The notes under the pieces were generated by a model. The model saw only the letters and a program-made list of their open reading frames with translations, had not been told where the DNA came from and searched no databases. A DNA stretch of 64,000 nt, taken from NCBI GenBank assembly GCA_013416445.1, contig JACCER010000001.1, forward strand, positions 62,001-126,000. The letters run 5' to 3'. The position numbers were made by a program, and so were the translations under genes. The DNA comes from Alcaligenaceae bacterium (GTDB taxonomy: Bacteria; Pseudomonadota; Gammaproteobacteria; Burkholderiales; Burkholderiaceae_B). Positions 43,216-52,353 of this stretch are shown here, piece by piece. The first letter of the stretch is position 1; each line of letters begins with the position of its first letter.

Positions 43216-44293
43216 AGACGTGGCTGAAATCCAGATCACGGGCGACCATGATGCCGATGCGTTCGCCCTGGTTTTTGTAGAGGGTTGGGGGGATATCCAG
43301 GGAATGCTCCAGTATCTTGGCAATGACTTCCTGCCCACCTTCGCGTGTGGAATCGAACCGTATGTTGTTATCCCCTTGCTGGCCTTGGCTGCTTGCCCAG
43401 TTGCCTAGGTCGCCGATAAGACTTAGCAGGATCGCATTGCCGAACCGATCCCAAAAGTGGTTATCAACGTAGCCATCGACGCCAGCCTCGCCTAGTGGCC
43501 CCGTGCCTGGAGAGGCCAGGTTCAGAATGACACCTGTAGGCGTTTCAAGGCGGTTCCACGTAATAAATGCTCTGGCCTGCCCTTGGACGATGCCGCCTGA
43601 CTGGTAGCCGGTGAACTTCGTTCCCCGATCAATGAGCTTGACCTTGCCGTTTGCACTCATGATGTCGTGCGTGGCCAAGCAGGTCAGTAATCCGGCGTGG
43701 GTGCTAACCAACCGCGTTTGCAAGGTGCAGTCGATCATGGTGCCCTGGGTAATAAGGAAATTGCGATCCCCCAACTGCCCAGCTACGGACGGTGCCAGTT
43801 CCAGCGGGCGTAGTTTGTCGGCCAAGGGGCCGGAATCACGCATTGGGCCGCTCGCTGCTGTGCCCGTGTTTGCTGGGCTTTCGGCAGACGGCTCGTTTTC
43901 GGCTCTTAGCGGGCTGCGCAAGCGCCTTGCTGTGGTGTTGTCCGGTAGCGCGAGGCCGCTATTGATAATGACCGGAACGGCGGCTGGTGTCCGGTCGGGC
44001 GCGGGTACGACCGGGGCAGCGTTGCTTGCGGGTGGTGTACGTTGTACCTGGGGTGCCGGTAGCCGATTTGTGATCCCGCTGTGTGTGGCCTCCAGGCCTT
44101 GCGATTCTTGCGCTGCTTGCCTGTCTAATGTGCTGATAAATACGCCTGCGGTGACAGCGACTGCAGCAAGACCTGTAAGCCATAAAAACGCCCGTGCGCC
44201 GCGCGGTACGGTGCGTTTTGTGTCGTCCAGTTGGGCGGGGCCGCGTTCGCTGTCCAGATCCGTAATGCCCGGTTCATTGATGTGTTCCGTCAT
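43175..44293 (-). CDS. virB10: VirB10-type channel protein
   Basis: The protein has 372 residues. A short cytoplasmic N-terminus is followed by one membrane segment near 30-52 (FLWLTGLAAVAVTAGVFI), a proline-rich periplasmic linker, and the conserved C-terminal TrbI domain. That domain includes LITQGTMIDCTLQTRLVSTHAG and a late LGEAGVDGYVDNHFWDRFG. VirB10 spans both membranes and gates the core channel with VirB7 and VirB9. Confidence 0.93.
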   Translation of the reverse strand: MTEHINEPGITDLDSERGPAQLDDTKRTVPRGARAFLWLTGLAAVAVTAGVFISTLDRQAAQESQGLEATHSGITNRLPAPQVQRTPPASNAAPVVPAPDRTPAAVPVIINSGLALPDNTTARRLRSPLRAENEPSAESPANTGTAASGPMRDSGPLADKLRPLELAPSVAGQLGDRNFLITQGTMIDCTLQTRLVSTHAGLLTCLATHDIMSANGKVKLIDRGTKFTGYQSGGIVQGQARAFITWNRLETPTGVILNLASPGTGPLGEAGVDGYVDNHFWDRFGNAILLSLIGDLGNWASSQGQQGDNNIRFDSTREGGQEVIAKILEHSLDIPPTLYKNQGERIGIMVARDLDFSHVYDLKPASNYHSLR

Positions 44294-44296
44294 GGT

Positions 44297-45145
44297 TTAT
44301 CGCTCTTTAGAAATCGTTAGGCTGGATTTTTTAGCGTCAGAACCCTGAATGACACGCCTGACGTTAGGAGAAGCCGTGCCGGTGTGTTCTGTCGCAGAAG
44401 TCTGGCCAGAGCTGGCGTTGTGAATCGCTGCAACCTGATTGCCCAGGCGTATGTGCCATTTTGAGGCGGTGCGATGCAGCACCATCGTGCGTTCGTCAGC
44501 CATGTGGTAGTTGGTAATAACCTCTTGGCCGTCCGCAGTGACGCGGTATACGGCGGGAATATCCGCTGTGCGGGAAAACTGCATCCATGTTTGTTGGCCA
44601 TCGTCCCAGGCGTGTACGGGTGCCAGGCTCATGTCGCCGCTTTTGCTGTACGACTGCCAGTTGATGGGCTGACCGACTTGTTGAAATGCGGTCTTGATAG
44701 CGTTTTTCTCGACCGCTTTACGGGAACGCTGTGCTTCGGTATCGGGGTAGCGAAGTACCAGCTTGTACAAGGCGCGGGCCTTGGGATTTGGGCTATAGCT
44801 GATGCGAAAGGTGTAATTGCGCCGGTTGGTGACGACAATCAGGTTGGTGTCGGCGTCGTCGGCAACGGGCTTGAAGAATAGGTGATTGGCCTTGTGTGTG
44901 AACGCATAGGCCTCGGAGTCACCAAAGACGTGGTAGACGTATTCCTCGTTTTCTTCCAGGACGATATGGGTCGCCACGCCGATGACCGCATCAAGCTGGA
45001 TCACATCAGCCGGGTTGTAGTTGGCATAGCGAATTCTGGAATCAGCACGGGAATGCTTGGGCAAGTCCAGCGCTGATACGGGGCCTGGCAGGGCGCAGGC
45101 CAGCGCCAGCGCGACAGCACGGCGGGTAATGAGCTTGTGCAACAT
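44297..45145 (-). CDS. virB9: VirB9-type channel protein
   Basis: The protein has 282 residues with a signal peptide ending near VSA (about residue 25). The mature part shows RIRYANYNPADVIQLDAVIGVATHIV, given here as the family's N-terminal pattern. A TNLIVVTNRRNYTFRIS block and a C-terminal PAVYRVTADGQEVITNYHM segment match VirB9/TrbG. It forms the outer-membrane core complex with VirB7 and VirB10. It ends 3 bases before the virB10 start. Confidence 0.92.
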   Translation of the reverse strand: MLHKLITRRAVALALACALPGPVSALDLPKHSRADSRIRYANYNPADVIQLDAVIGVATHIVLEENEEYVYHVFGDSEAYAFTHKANHLFFKPVADDADTNLIVVTNRRNYTFRISYSPNPKARALYKLVLRYPDTEAQRSRKAVEKNAIKTAFQQVGQPINWQSYSKSGDMSLAPVHAWDDGQQTWMQFSRTADIPAVYRVTADGQEVITNYHMADERTMVLHRTASKWHIRLGNQVAAIHNASSGQTSATEHTGTASPNVRRVIQGSDAKKSSLTISKER

Positions 45146-45156
45146 GCGTACTCCTT

Positions 45157-45843
45157 TTAGCGCGATAGGTCAGATGCCAGGTCGTAGCGCACGACCTGAA
45201 ACCCCAGGGGATTGCGACGGGCCACGTTTTCGGTCAATGGAACATTGACGTACTCGTAAGCCATCGTGGCGATTAAATGGCGTGTGCTTTGGGTTTGGCC
45301 GCTGGCTACTTCGTGTTCGACCGTCGTGAACCGTACTGTGGCTGACTGGTTTGCACCTAGGGTGATCGAGTGCACCTGCACATCTATCGTGCCAAGGTCG
45401 CGCAGGCGGGTAGTAGGTGCGTCTGGCCCCTCGTAACGTTTTCCGTAGCGGGTTTGCATGGGTGGGGATGAAAGCAGGGCGCAGGTATCAAACTGTTCTT
45501 GTATCGTTTGCCAGCTGTAGCCCTCGCAGCTCAGGACGTAGGTGTTTAGAAAATACTTGGCGATGCGATTGCCATAATCGTCCATGGGTTCACCGAGCGT
45601 GCTGACGTGTTCGATTGAACCAGTCGCGTTATCGACACGTACGACATACATCTCTGGCGGCGCTTTTAGCGGGGTTAAACCCGCGACAGCGCCTACGGCA
45701 GCAAAAGCCAGCACACCAGCTGCCGTCGCGATACGCCAGGCGCGTCGGCGGCTGGTGACAAGTTCGCCAAGGTAGTCGCGTTCCAGGCCGCGTGACCTTT
45801 CCAGGTGTGCGGCCAAGTCTTCCGACTTGATTTGATCTTTCAC
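45157..45843 (-). CDS. virB8: VirB8-type inner-membrane protein
   Basis: The protein has 228 residues with a GTG start preceded by AAGGAG ten bases upstream. A short cytoplasmic N-terminus is followed by a membrane segment (about 35-57, IATAAGVLAFAAVGAVAGL) and a periplasmic nuclear-transport-factor-like domain (VDNATGSIEHVSTLG, then YFLNTYVLSCEGY). VirB8 nucleates assembly of the channel. It lies 3 bases after the virB7 stop. Confidence 0.92.
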   Translation of the reverse strand: MKDQIKSEDLAAHLERSRGLERDYLGELVTSRRRAWRIATAAGVLAFAAVGAVAGLTPLKAPPEMYVVRVDNATGSIEHVSTLGEPMDDYGNRIAKYFLNTYVLSCEGYSWQTIQEQFDTCALLSSPPMQTRYGKRYEGPDAPTTRLRDLGTIDVQVHSITLGANQSATVRFTTVEHEVASGQTQSTRHLIATMAYEYVNVPLTENVARRNPLGFQVVRYDLASDLSR

Positions 45844-45846
45844 AAT

Positions 45847-45984
45847 TCAGGCTCCTTGGGTATAAGGCGCGGTCGCGTTCACAGGCAGGCGTGGCGAGTC
45901 AGCAGGTTGAGGCGCTTGTGGCGCATGAAATGCGCAAGCCGAAAGCATTCCAGCCAGCACCAGGGCGGTAATCAAGGTTTTCAT
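45847..45984 (-). CDS. virB7: VirB7-type lipoprotein
   Basis: This 45-residue protein reads from the ATG at 45984. The signal peptide ends in the lipobox LSAC (Cys17), and the mature part is short and proline-rich. Length, lipobox and position between virB6 and virB8 identify it as the VirB7 lipoprotein that stabilises VirB9 in the outer membrane. It is followed 3 bases later by the virB8 GTG, whose AAGGAG site lies inside the virB7 3' end. Confidence 0.85.
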   Translation of the reverse strand: MKTLITALVLAGMLSACAFHAPQAPQPADSPRLPVNATAPYTQGA

Positions 45985-46053
45985 AGGTAAAAGACTCCTG
46001 GCCCGCAGTGCAAAGGCATCGGCAGGCTTTGAGGTTAAAGAGGAAAAGATGGG

Positions 46054-47022
46054 CTATTTGCCCTTGGGCATGCGAGGAAGCATTCTGGAAATGCGCATGG
46101 CAGTGAATGCGCCGCGACCGGCTGCGCCGATCCCCATCTGAGCGCCGAAGCCGCCCGATAGACCTGCTGCCAGGCCAGGCAGCATCAGCATGATGGCGAT
46201 GCTGGCAATGCCGACCAGAAGTTGTCCCGCAAGAAGCGCGAGCAGATTGGTTTCGCCTTCGTCGATGAATTTCGCCATGGCCTCAATGAACTGCAAGTTC
46301 ATTTGAAGCAGGATAGCGAAGATCAGGCCCGCGAGAAGCGCCAGAAAAATGAAGTTAAGGGCTTGCGCTACCCAGCTATCGAAGAGCTTTTTGGTTGGCT
46401 CAAATAACAGACCCGCGATGAACAAAGGGCCTGTGGCTACGACAAGTGCCATACCCACCTTGATGACCACCATAATGACAGCGATTGCCGCACCGACAAC
46501 GGCTGAATTGATGGTGACGGCAAACGTCAGAATCCCTACAAAGACCTCCTTGGTGCTGGGTAGCACGCTGTACCAGCTGTTGGACTCTCCGCCTGCTGAA
46601 CCCATCCGATCCGTGGCGGCGGTTGTTTTCTGCTGCAGCTTGTCCACCTCGGCGGCAACCGTGGTGTTGCCTGTTACGACGGCGGTTAAATCATCGGGTA
46701 GTGAAAGCATGGTTTTGGAAATGTCTGTCTGATACAGACCCCCAGCGGTTGCCACCATAGCGATGATGGCAACCATGACGGCTTTCTTGAAAAACTCGGT
46801 CACCGTCATGCCGCCCTGACCGTGCATGATGGCAAACGCGTAGGCCAGAAACTGTAAGGTCAAGCCCATGGTAATGATGGGCAGTAGGGCCGTCGTCAAT
46901 TGTTCAATCGGCTGCGCCACGGCGGATTGCAATACGGCGTCGGTCTGGTTGGTAATCCACTGTGCAATGCTGCCCGAGTCGGGTGGGGCCGTGACTGTGG
47001 CGGTATTGAATCCACCGGCCAT
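46054..47022 (-). CDS. virB6: VirB6/TrbL-type polytopic membrane protein
   Basis: The protein has 322 residues and at least six hydrophobic segments. It includes the VirB6-typical central loop and the run GAAIAVIMVVIKVGMALVVATGP, followed by FIAGLLFEPTKKLFDSW. It forms part of the inner-membrane path of DNA. It lies between virB5 (12 bases upstream) and virB7. Confidence 0.9.
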   Translation of the reverse strand: MAGGFNTATVTAPPDSGSIAQWITNQTDAVLQSAVAQPIEQLTTALLPIITMGLTLQFLAYAFAIMHGQGGMTVTEFFKKAVMVAIIAMVATAGGLYQTDISKTMLSLPDDLTAVVTGNTTVAAEVDKLQQKTTAATDRMGSAGGESNSWYSVLPSTKEVFVGILTFAVTINSAVVGAAIAVIMVVIKVGMALVVATGPLFIAGLLFEPTKKLFDSWVAQALNFIFLALLAGLIFAILLQMNLQFIEAMAKFIDEGETNLLALLAGQLLVGIASIAIMLMLPGLAAGLSGGFGAQMGIGAAGRGAFTAMRISRMLPRMPKGK

Positions 47023-47034
47023 AAGATTCTCCTG

Positions 47035-47715
47035 TTAGTTGGGCTGCTTTTCGCTGTTGCCAAACCAGCCACCATAGACGCGTTCGGCTCGGGCGTTCAG
47101 CAAGGCGCGTTCGGCGTCTAGCTGCTGTTTGGCCAGTTCGATCCGGGTTTGGTCGGTTTGTACGTTGGCCTGCTCAATGGCGATACGCGCCTGCAGTTCT
47201 GCGATTTCCTTGGGGTTGGTGGTTTCGTTGATCTTGGCTTGTAAGCCGTCCAGGACTTCCAGCCGCTTGGTCATGGAATCGTAGGCACGTTGGGACAGGG
47301 CCTTGGCTGTGGCGTCGATATTGATTTTGCGTTCTGCAAGTTTGGTTCGATCCTCGGAAAAATTTACGGGCGCATTCACATTCTTGATGATGTCATCGAC
47401 GGCACCCGACATGCCCGAGTTGTCGTTCTCCATCCGATCAAGCAAGGCATTTGCATCAGCAGGCAAAGCGCCGCGCAGTTGCTCTCGTACGTCAGGGTTA
47501 TTCAGGACGTAGCCAAAGCCGCTTGATTGCGTCAGGGCGGCCAGCTGTGCCTTGGCCTGATTGAGCTGCTGCATCGCGGTCTGGACTTGCTCCTGAAGGG
47601 CTTTCAGTTGGGCGATTGAGTTGATGTCCAGCGTCGGAATGCCGCTGGCATAGACGGATGATGTAAAAGTCGCGGCCAGCAGTAAGCTGGCAGCAAAGGA
47701 TTTGCTGCGCTTCAT
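47035..47715 (-). CDS. virB5: VirB5-type minor pilus protein
   Basis: The protein has 226 residues with a signal peptide cleaved near VYA (about residue 23). The mature protein is almost wholly helical, with coiled-coil stretches (LKALQEQVQTAMQQLNQAKAQL and a late Q/A/E-rich helix), as in VirB5/TraC. It sits at the pilus tip and helps contact recipients. The gene ends 12 bases before virB6. Confidence 0.9.
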   Translation of the reverse strand: MKRSKSFAASLLLAATFTSSVYASGIPTLDINSIAQLKALQEQVQTAMQQLNQAKAQLAALTQSSGFGYVLNNPDVREQLRGALPADANALLDRMENDNSGMSGAVDDIIKNVNAPVNFSEDRTKLAERKINIDATAKALSQRAYDSMTKRLEVLDGLQAKINETTNPKEIAELQARIAIEQANVQTDQTRIELAKQQLDAERALLNARAERVYGGWFGNSEKQPN

Positions 47716-47738
47716 AGGTAAGACTCCAAGGGGGGTTA

Positions 47739-48110
47739 TTAGTCTGTGCTGGTGGTCTGCTTGTATTCAGACTCGGTGATGCGGGTGTAGCGTTCGTTGC
47801 CAACCTGGACGGTGTCGGTGGCCTTGGTGTACGCAATCATGGATTTTCCATCGACCATCATGATATTGTCCTGGACGTTGCCTGGCTTTGTGAAGGTTTT
47901 GTATTTGGCAAAAACCCGGTCACGCAGGCGTACCGTAATCAGATAGGTTGAGTCGTTGGGCTGTATCTGCATAAGCGCTGGGAATTTCTTGTCGCCGGAT
48001 AAGTCTTCTTTCCAATATCCCACAAACTTTTTACCGGAATCGTTTAGGCATCCAGCCAGGCCGGTGAGTGTCGCGGCACTTGCAGCGAGCAAGAACTGTC
48101 GTCGATTCAT
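47739..48110 (-). CDS. Lipoprotein between virB4 and virB5, candidate entry-exclusion protein
   Basis: The protein has 123 residues. It has a twin-arginine N-terminus (NRRQFLLAA) and a lipobox LAGC, so Cys21 should be lipidated. The mature part reads FVGYWKEDLSGDKKFPALMQI, described here as a lipocalin-like beta-rich start, followed by TYLITVRLRDRVF. The family is unrecognised. In several conjugative plasmids a small lipoprotein encoded within the VirB operon blocks entry of like plasmids (Eex); the position fits, but this is inference. Confidence 0.65.
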   Translation of the reverse strand: MNRRQFLLAASAATLTGLAGCLNDSGKKFVGYWKEDLSGDKKFPALMQIQPNDSTYLITVRLRDRVFAKYKTFTKPGNVQDNIMMVDGKSMIAYTKATDTVQVGNERYTRITESEYKQTTSTD

Positions 48111-48178
48111 CGTTACGTCCTCGTATTAAGCATAAGACCCTTGAGTATGGTGTGCTTGCGGGCCAGGGGCGAGCCAAG

Positions 48179-50599
48179 TTACTGCCGTACACTTTTGACA
48201 GAGTTCAGATACACGGGCAGCCAGTCGAGCGGATTTGACCCCGCCTGCTGTACGGCTGACTCTGCTAGAGCAGCCATATCAGGGCTGCCCGAGAAAACCA
48301 GCAGTTCATCCTCGCACCCGTTTAAGTCGAGTTGGGCAACGGTGACATTGCTGCCTTGCTTGATCAGGAACTTGCGGCTGGCTTCACCCAGAGATTTGAG
48401 CAATTCAAATTCGCTGGGGCTTAGCCCGAATCCAGTGATGTAGTCCTTGGCCTTGGCCCTTGGGTTGGGCAGAAAGATCAGGGTTGCCGCCTGCTGAATA
48501 AGCGACGGCCCCACTGGGTTTTCCGATATCGCCCCAGGTTCCTGTGTGGCAAACGCCAGGACGCCGTTTTTCTTGCGTATCGTGCGGCTGGCGTCTTGCA
48601 TGTCCTCCTGAAAGTGTTGGTCTTTTAGTGGGTGCTGGCATTCATCGAACAGGTTGATGATGCGTTGCCCGTTATGCAGTGCGTTGACTCGATGACGTAG
48701 ATACATCGTAGCTGCGCCGCGCACGTCATCGTCATCCAGCAGTTCGGTCAAATCAAACCCAAAGATGGGGGGCTGTTGACCATCGCTATCCAGATCCAGC
48801 CGATCTTCTGGATTGTCGAATACCCAGCCGTATTCGCCGTCCTGACACCAGGCAGCCAAACGGGCGTGTACGGTGCTGACTCCTTCTTCGGAAAATGGAT
48901 TGGGTAGTAAGGTATTAAGGGTGGACAGGCCTCGGCTTTTACGATCAATCAGCGTTGTCATTTGCTCAATGGCTTTGGCGATTTCGTCACGCTGACGTGT
49001 GGTGACGGCTTCGCCGCGTAGTGATGCCAGGTGTACAACCAGACGGCGCATAAAAGCCACATTACCCTTGGTGGGCTCCATTTGAAACGGATTCCAGCCG
49101 GTGGGCGTTCCCTGGCGCAAGTTGAAGTACCGGCCACCCAGCGCCATGATCAGCACCTGCATGCCTTGATCTTTATCCCAGACCACGCAGGTAGCACCGA
49201 ATTTTTGCGCCTGGGTAAGCAGCACTCCTTGAAGCACGGTTTTTCCGGTGCCCGTCATACCTATGATCATCGTGTTGCCTGGGCGGCGCTTGCCGGTGTC
49301 GTCCAAATCCTCCGTTGAAGCATGAAAGCTGAAGAAAAAGGGTGAGCCGGTATGGGTTTTGAGCATGGTTACTGCTGGGCCCCATGGATTACCTGTTGGT
49401 TTGCCGGTCAACTGATTGTGCAGACTGGACAGACACAGAAAGTTGTACGAGGTGATCGGTACCGGGCGTGGTCGCCAATGCCAGTTGCCCGGCAGTTGCG
49501 CCCAGTACCCCGCTTCCAGGGCGCGTTCCAGCGGTTTGGCGACAACGGCTTCCTCGGCCATCAGGCTGGCTGTATTGGCTATGGCCTGGCGTACCGCTGT
49601 GGGTGTGTCGCCATAAATTAGCAGCGTGGCATGGTGATCACCCAGTCCTAAACGTCCTGATGTCAGCTCGTCCATGATTTGATCAAGCTGCGTAACCTGG
49701 CTGACCGAATCGTCACCGGAATCAACCAGCAATTTGCGGTGCCGCTTAACCATCCCTTTTGCCGCCGCACCGGTAAAGCTGCCCCACGATTGCGTCAGCA
49801 CATATTCGTAAGGCAAGGCCAGCAGCTTGTCCATGTGGCCAGGCTTGGTGTTTTCCGGGTAATCACGCAACTCCAACATGCCGAAAATCCGTGATGATTG
49901 AATGCTGCGTAGCTCCCCGATCTCTCCGAATCGGGAAAAAATAGGCCGAGTGTCAGGTAGTGCGTCACGAAGGCGTGAACGGGTGACAGGTACGCTTTGC
50001 CATGATCCTGATATGAGGTACCCCAGGAACGAAGCCGGTTCACTGAAAGCGTGCCCGTTACGATGCACGATCTCCAGGACTTCAGGATCGTAGCGATGCA
50101 GACCAGCTTTTAATGCGCGTAGCGTGTTCTGCAACCGGTCTATGGATTCAGCTTGCCACAGGGCCAGGCGGGCTCCGTCAGCTTTTTCCAGACTAGCAAA
50201 TGTGCCCATGGCTGGGTCGGCCACCGGATGCACCAGCACGGTCAGGTACAAATCGTTGACCATCAGGCCACGAGTATCAAAGGTGCGTCGGTAGGCATTG
50301 TCGAACTGGGCTGCAAAGGCTTGCGGAAAGTCACTCTGTGGATATTCCTTGACGCGACGGCGCACAATATGTGAGTACAGGCCGATGGTGCCCAGCTGCA
50401 TGCCTCGTATGACGTTATGCAGTGCCTCGATCCATTCCTTTTGTTCGTCCAAGCTGTGAGCATCCGGTACACGGCCAGCCACCTTGATAACAGCCATGTA
50501 TTCCTGGTTGTCGCAGGCAATAATTTGTTCAGTGACGTGGTGTGAGTACGGCAGGTAGCGGGATACCAGCCGTTCATCTATGGCCAAGGCAGCAGTCAT
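48179..50599 (-). CDS. virB4: VirB4-type secretion ATPase
   Basis: The protein has 806 residues. The N-terminal CagE/TrbE/VirB domain is followed by a C-terminal ATPase with Walker A GMTGTGKT near 450, Walker B (IINLFDECQHPL) near 650, and a late FATQEPGAISENPVG segment. VirB4 is the largest energy source of the transfer machine and acts in pilus assembly and DNA transfer. It overlaps the virB3 stop by 4 bases. Confidence 0.94.
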   Translation of the reverse strand: MTAALAIDERLVSRYLPYSHHVTEQIIACDNQEYMAVIKVAGRVPDAHSLDEQKEWIEALHNVIRGMQLGTIGLYSHIVRRRVKEYPQSDFPQAFAAQFDNAYRRTFDTRGLMVNDLYLTVLVHPVADPAMGTFASLEKADGARLALWQAESIDRLQNTLRALKAGLHRYDPEVLEIVHRNGHAFSEPASFLGYLISGSWQSVPVTRSRLRDALPDTRPIFSRFGEIGELRSIQSSRIFGMLELRDYPENTKPGHMDKLLALPYEYVLTQSWGSFTGAAAKGMVKRHRKLLVDSGDDSVSQVTQLDQIMDELTSGRLGLGDHHATLLIYGDTPTAVRQAIANTASLMAEEAVVAKPLERALEAGYWAQLPGNWHWRPRPVPITSYNFLCLSSLHNQLTGKPTGNPWGPAVTMLKTHTGSPFFFSFHASTEDLDDTGKRRPGNTMIIGMTGTGKTVLQGVLLTQAQKFGATCVVWDKDQGMQVLIMALGGRYFNLRQGTPTGWNPFQMEPTKGNVAFMRRLVVHLASLRGEAVTTRQRDEIAKAIEQMTTLIDRKSRGLSTLNTLLPNPFSEEGVSTVHARLAAWCQDGEYGWVFDNPEDRLDLDSDGQQPPIFGFDLTELLDDDDVRGAATMYLRHRVNALHNGQRIINLFDECQHPLKDQHFQEDMQDASRTIRKKNGVLAFATQEPGAISENPVGPSLIQQAATLIFLPNPRAKAKDYITGFGLSPSEFELLKSLGEASRKFLIKQGSNVTVAQLDLNGCEDELLVFSGSPDMAALAESAVQQAGSNPLDWLPVYLNSVKSVRQ

Positions 50600-50973
50600 G
50601 GCTGAGTTCTCCGATTAATAAGGGTGCGCCAGGGGCGGCGTCGGTGATAGGTCAGGGGCGAATAGCTTGAGCCGTTCCAGAATCGTTTGTTTCGGTTTCT
50701 GGACCGTGTCTTGGCTTCCAGCCAGAGGACATCAAACGCCTTGTCGTCGTGGCGCGTGACGATGGCAATCGTGGGCAGGATGACAAGCAACAGCCCCCAC
50801 CACGCGAGACCTGCAAGCATGGTGATCACTGCTACCACCATGAAGGCACCAAATAGCAAAGTGGTGGGTACGCCAAAAAAAGTGGGCTTGCGCCCGAGAC
50901 CCTTGAATACGGGATAGGTGGTGCTGGCTGGTTTGTCTGTCGCCGTGTCGGAAGTCATGTTCATAGTCATCAC
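50596..50973 (-). CDS. virB3: VirB3-type membrane protein
   Basis: The protein has 125 residues. The family pattern PVFKGLGRKPTFFGVP is followed by two close membrane segments (about 35-75) and a basic C-terminus. Several Met codons lie at the start (MMTMNM), so the precise start is uncertain by a few residues. It overlaps both virB2 and virB4 by 4 bases. Confidence 0.9.
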   Translation of the reverse strand: MMTMNMTSDTATDKPASTTYPVFKGLGRKPTFFGVPTTLLFGAFMVVAVITMLAGLAWWGLLLVILPTIAIVTRHDDKAFDVLWLEAKTRSRNRNKRFWNGSSYSPLTYHRRRPWRTLINRRTQP

Positions 50974-51302
50974 TTCCAGAGCAGCGCGACAATTTCCGCG
51001 ATGGAACCGGCAACCACCAGGCCGATAAGCCAGCGCACCATGTCATCCTTGCGCATGATCTCGGCCATATACAGCACGACGATGATCAGGCCGATGATGA
51101 TGGCGGCAATTGGCAGGATGATCAGAAGGTTGTCTTTGATGATGGTGAGCGTGGTCTGGGCTTTGGCCAGCCCGCCCGTGCTTTGGGCGAGTGCTGCGCG
51201 GGAGGCTCCGGCCAGGGTGAGCGCCGTTATTAAGGGGATCCCACCGCGAAGACGGCTCAGGATGCTCAGGCGCGAATCAGGCTGCGACGGTAAAAGTAAC
51301 AT
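50970..51302 (-). CDS. virB2: VirB2-type pilin
   Basis: The protein has 110 residues. A long signal peptide ends near ALA (about 40) and leaves a mature pilin of about 70 residues with two hydrophobic helices (LLIILPIAAIIIGLIIVVLY, then WLIGLVVAGSIAEIVALL) joined by a short charged loop. This is the VirB2/TrbC major pilin pattern. It overlaps virB3 by 4 bases; 72 non-coding bases separate it from virB1. Confidence 0.92.
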   Translation of the reverse strand: MLLLPSQPDSRLSILSRLRGGIPLITALTLAGASRAALAQSTGGLAKAQTTLTIIKDNLLIILPIAAIIIGLIIVVLYMAEIMRKDDMVRWLIGLVVAGSIAEIVALLWK

Positions 51303-51374
51303 TGTTATGGCTCCAGCCCCTGGGGCCGTTTTCGGTCGCAGAGGCGTTGATTAAAAAGAGGGAAGGCTAGCTAT

Positions 51375-52016
51375 CTACGTACTGGCTGGCGTAGTTTCGG
51401 GTGCAGGCGGCTGGGGCGGTGTGAAGCCGTCGGGAGTTGGGTGTGCGGTAAAACCATCCGGGTCCCCGCCAGGCTGTTTTGTGACGGCCTGCTTGGTGGT
51501 CTGCTTGGCGTCTGATGGCTGACTGTCGGTGGGCGTAGCCTCAATGGCGGGAACCTTGATACCCGCCTGGGCCAGGACTTCGCTTACATAGCCGTTGCCA
51601 AAGCCCCGCTGGAAATTGCCTGTGTTGTAGCAGGACAGCGCGGCCCGTAGTGCGGTCTGTTGCGCCTTGAACTGGCGAGTTGCCCGCGCATAACAGTCAG
51701 TCAGCACCGCCTGGGCGGCTTGCAAGTTAGTGCAAGGGTCGAATACTGTTTTTGGCGTTAGACCCAGCCACTTCCAGTTGCGAACGTTGATTTGACCCAG
51801 CCCGGCGTCAAAGTCTATGCCTAGCTTGATCAGATCTTGAACAATTTCCTTTGCGCCGCCTAAGGTGTCTGGTTGGCTTTTTAGTCGGTGTTCCTTGTTG
51901 TTTACGCCGATGGCGTAAGGGTTGAGGCGGGACTCATGTCGAATAACCGCCTTTAGCGTTACCGGATGGATGTTCGGGGCGCACGTCAGCATTAGGGCGG
52001 CAAGTTCAGCAATCAT
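51375..52016 (-). CDS. virB1: VirB1-type lytic transglycosylase
   Basis: The protein has about 213 residues when started at the Met at 52016 (MIAELAAL); an earlier Met at 52049 is also possible. The lysozyme-like catalytic glutamate is in AVIRHESRLNPYAIG, followed by GLGQINVRNWKWLGL and SCYNTGN. The C-terminus is proline-rich. It opens the peptidoglycan for channel assembly. It overlaps the preceding small gene by 11 bases. Confidence 0.9.
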   Translation of the reverse strand: MIAELAALMLTCAPNIHPVTLKAVIRHESRLNPYAIGVNNKEHRLKSQPDTLGGAKEIVQDLIKLGIDFDAGLGQINVRNWKWLGLTPKTVFDPCTNLQAAQAVLTDCYARATRQFKAQQTALRAALSCYNTGNFQRGFGNGYVSEVLAQAGIKVPAIEATPTDSQPSDAKQTTKQAVTKQPGGDPDGFTAHPTPDGFTPPQPPAPETTPAST

Positions 52017-52353
52017 CAGGTCGGTCCCGGATTGCGGAAGCAAATGCATTGCAACGGCGTTCGTTGAACTGCAGCAGTTGCTGCGCTTCGGCTAGCGCCG
52101 CCGCTAAGTCGCAGCGGGCCAGGTCTTCCCGAATTCGAGCCGTCAGTACATAGCGGGTTGTCGGGTCGTTTACGAGCTGGTGAATGTCGTGCAGGATCAG
52201 GTACAGCGTTTGTGCATCATGAAATGCATCGACAGGATCCCGTTGGACGTCTTGGGCGAACCGAGAGGCCAGGTCTGCGGGTAGGCCGTGGTTAGAGGGT
52301 GCGCTGACAGCATGGGTACGACGCATCGAGCTAGTCTGCATACGTTTCTCCAT
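52006..52353 (-). CDS. Hypothetical protein between trbM and virB1
   Basis: The protein has 115 residues from the ATG at 52353, which shares one base with the trbM stop (TAATG); longer in-frame readings lie inside trbM. It is helical, with the segment DPVDAFHDAQTLYLILHDIHQLVNDPTTRY and the late LARCDLAAALAEAQQLLQFNERRC paraphrased as two long amphipathic helices. It belongs to the transfer operon by spacing. No family is recognised. Confidence 0.6.
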   Translation of the reverse strand: MEKRMQTSSMRRTHAVSAPSNHGLPADLASRFAQDVQRDPVDAFHDAQTLYLILHDIHQLVNDPTTRYVLTARIREDLARCDLAAALAEAQQLLQFNERRCNAFASAIRDRPDDC

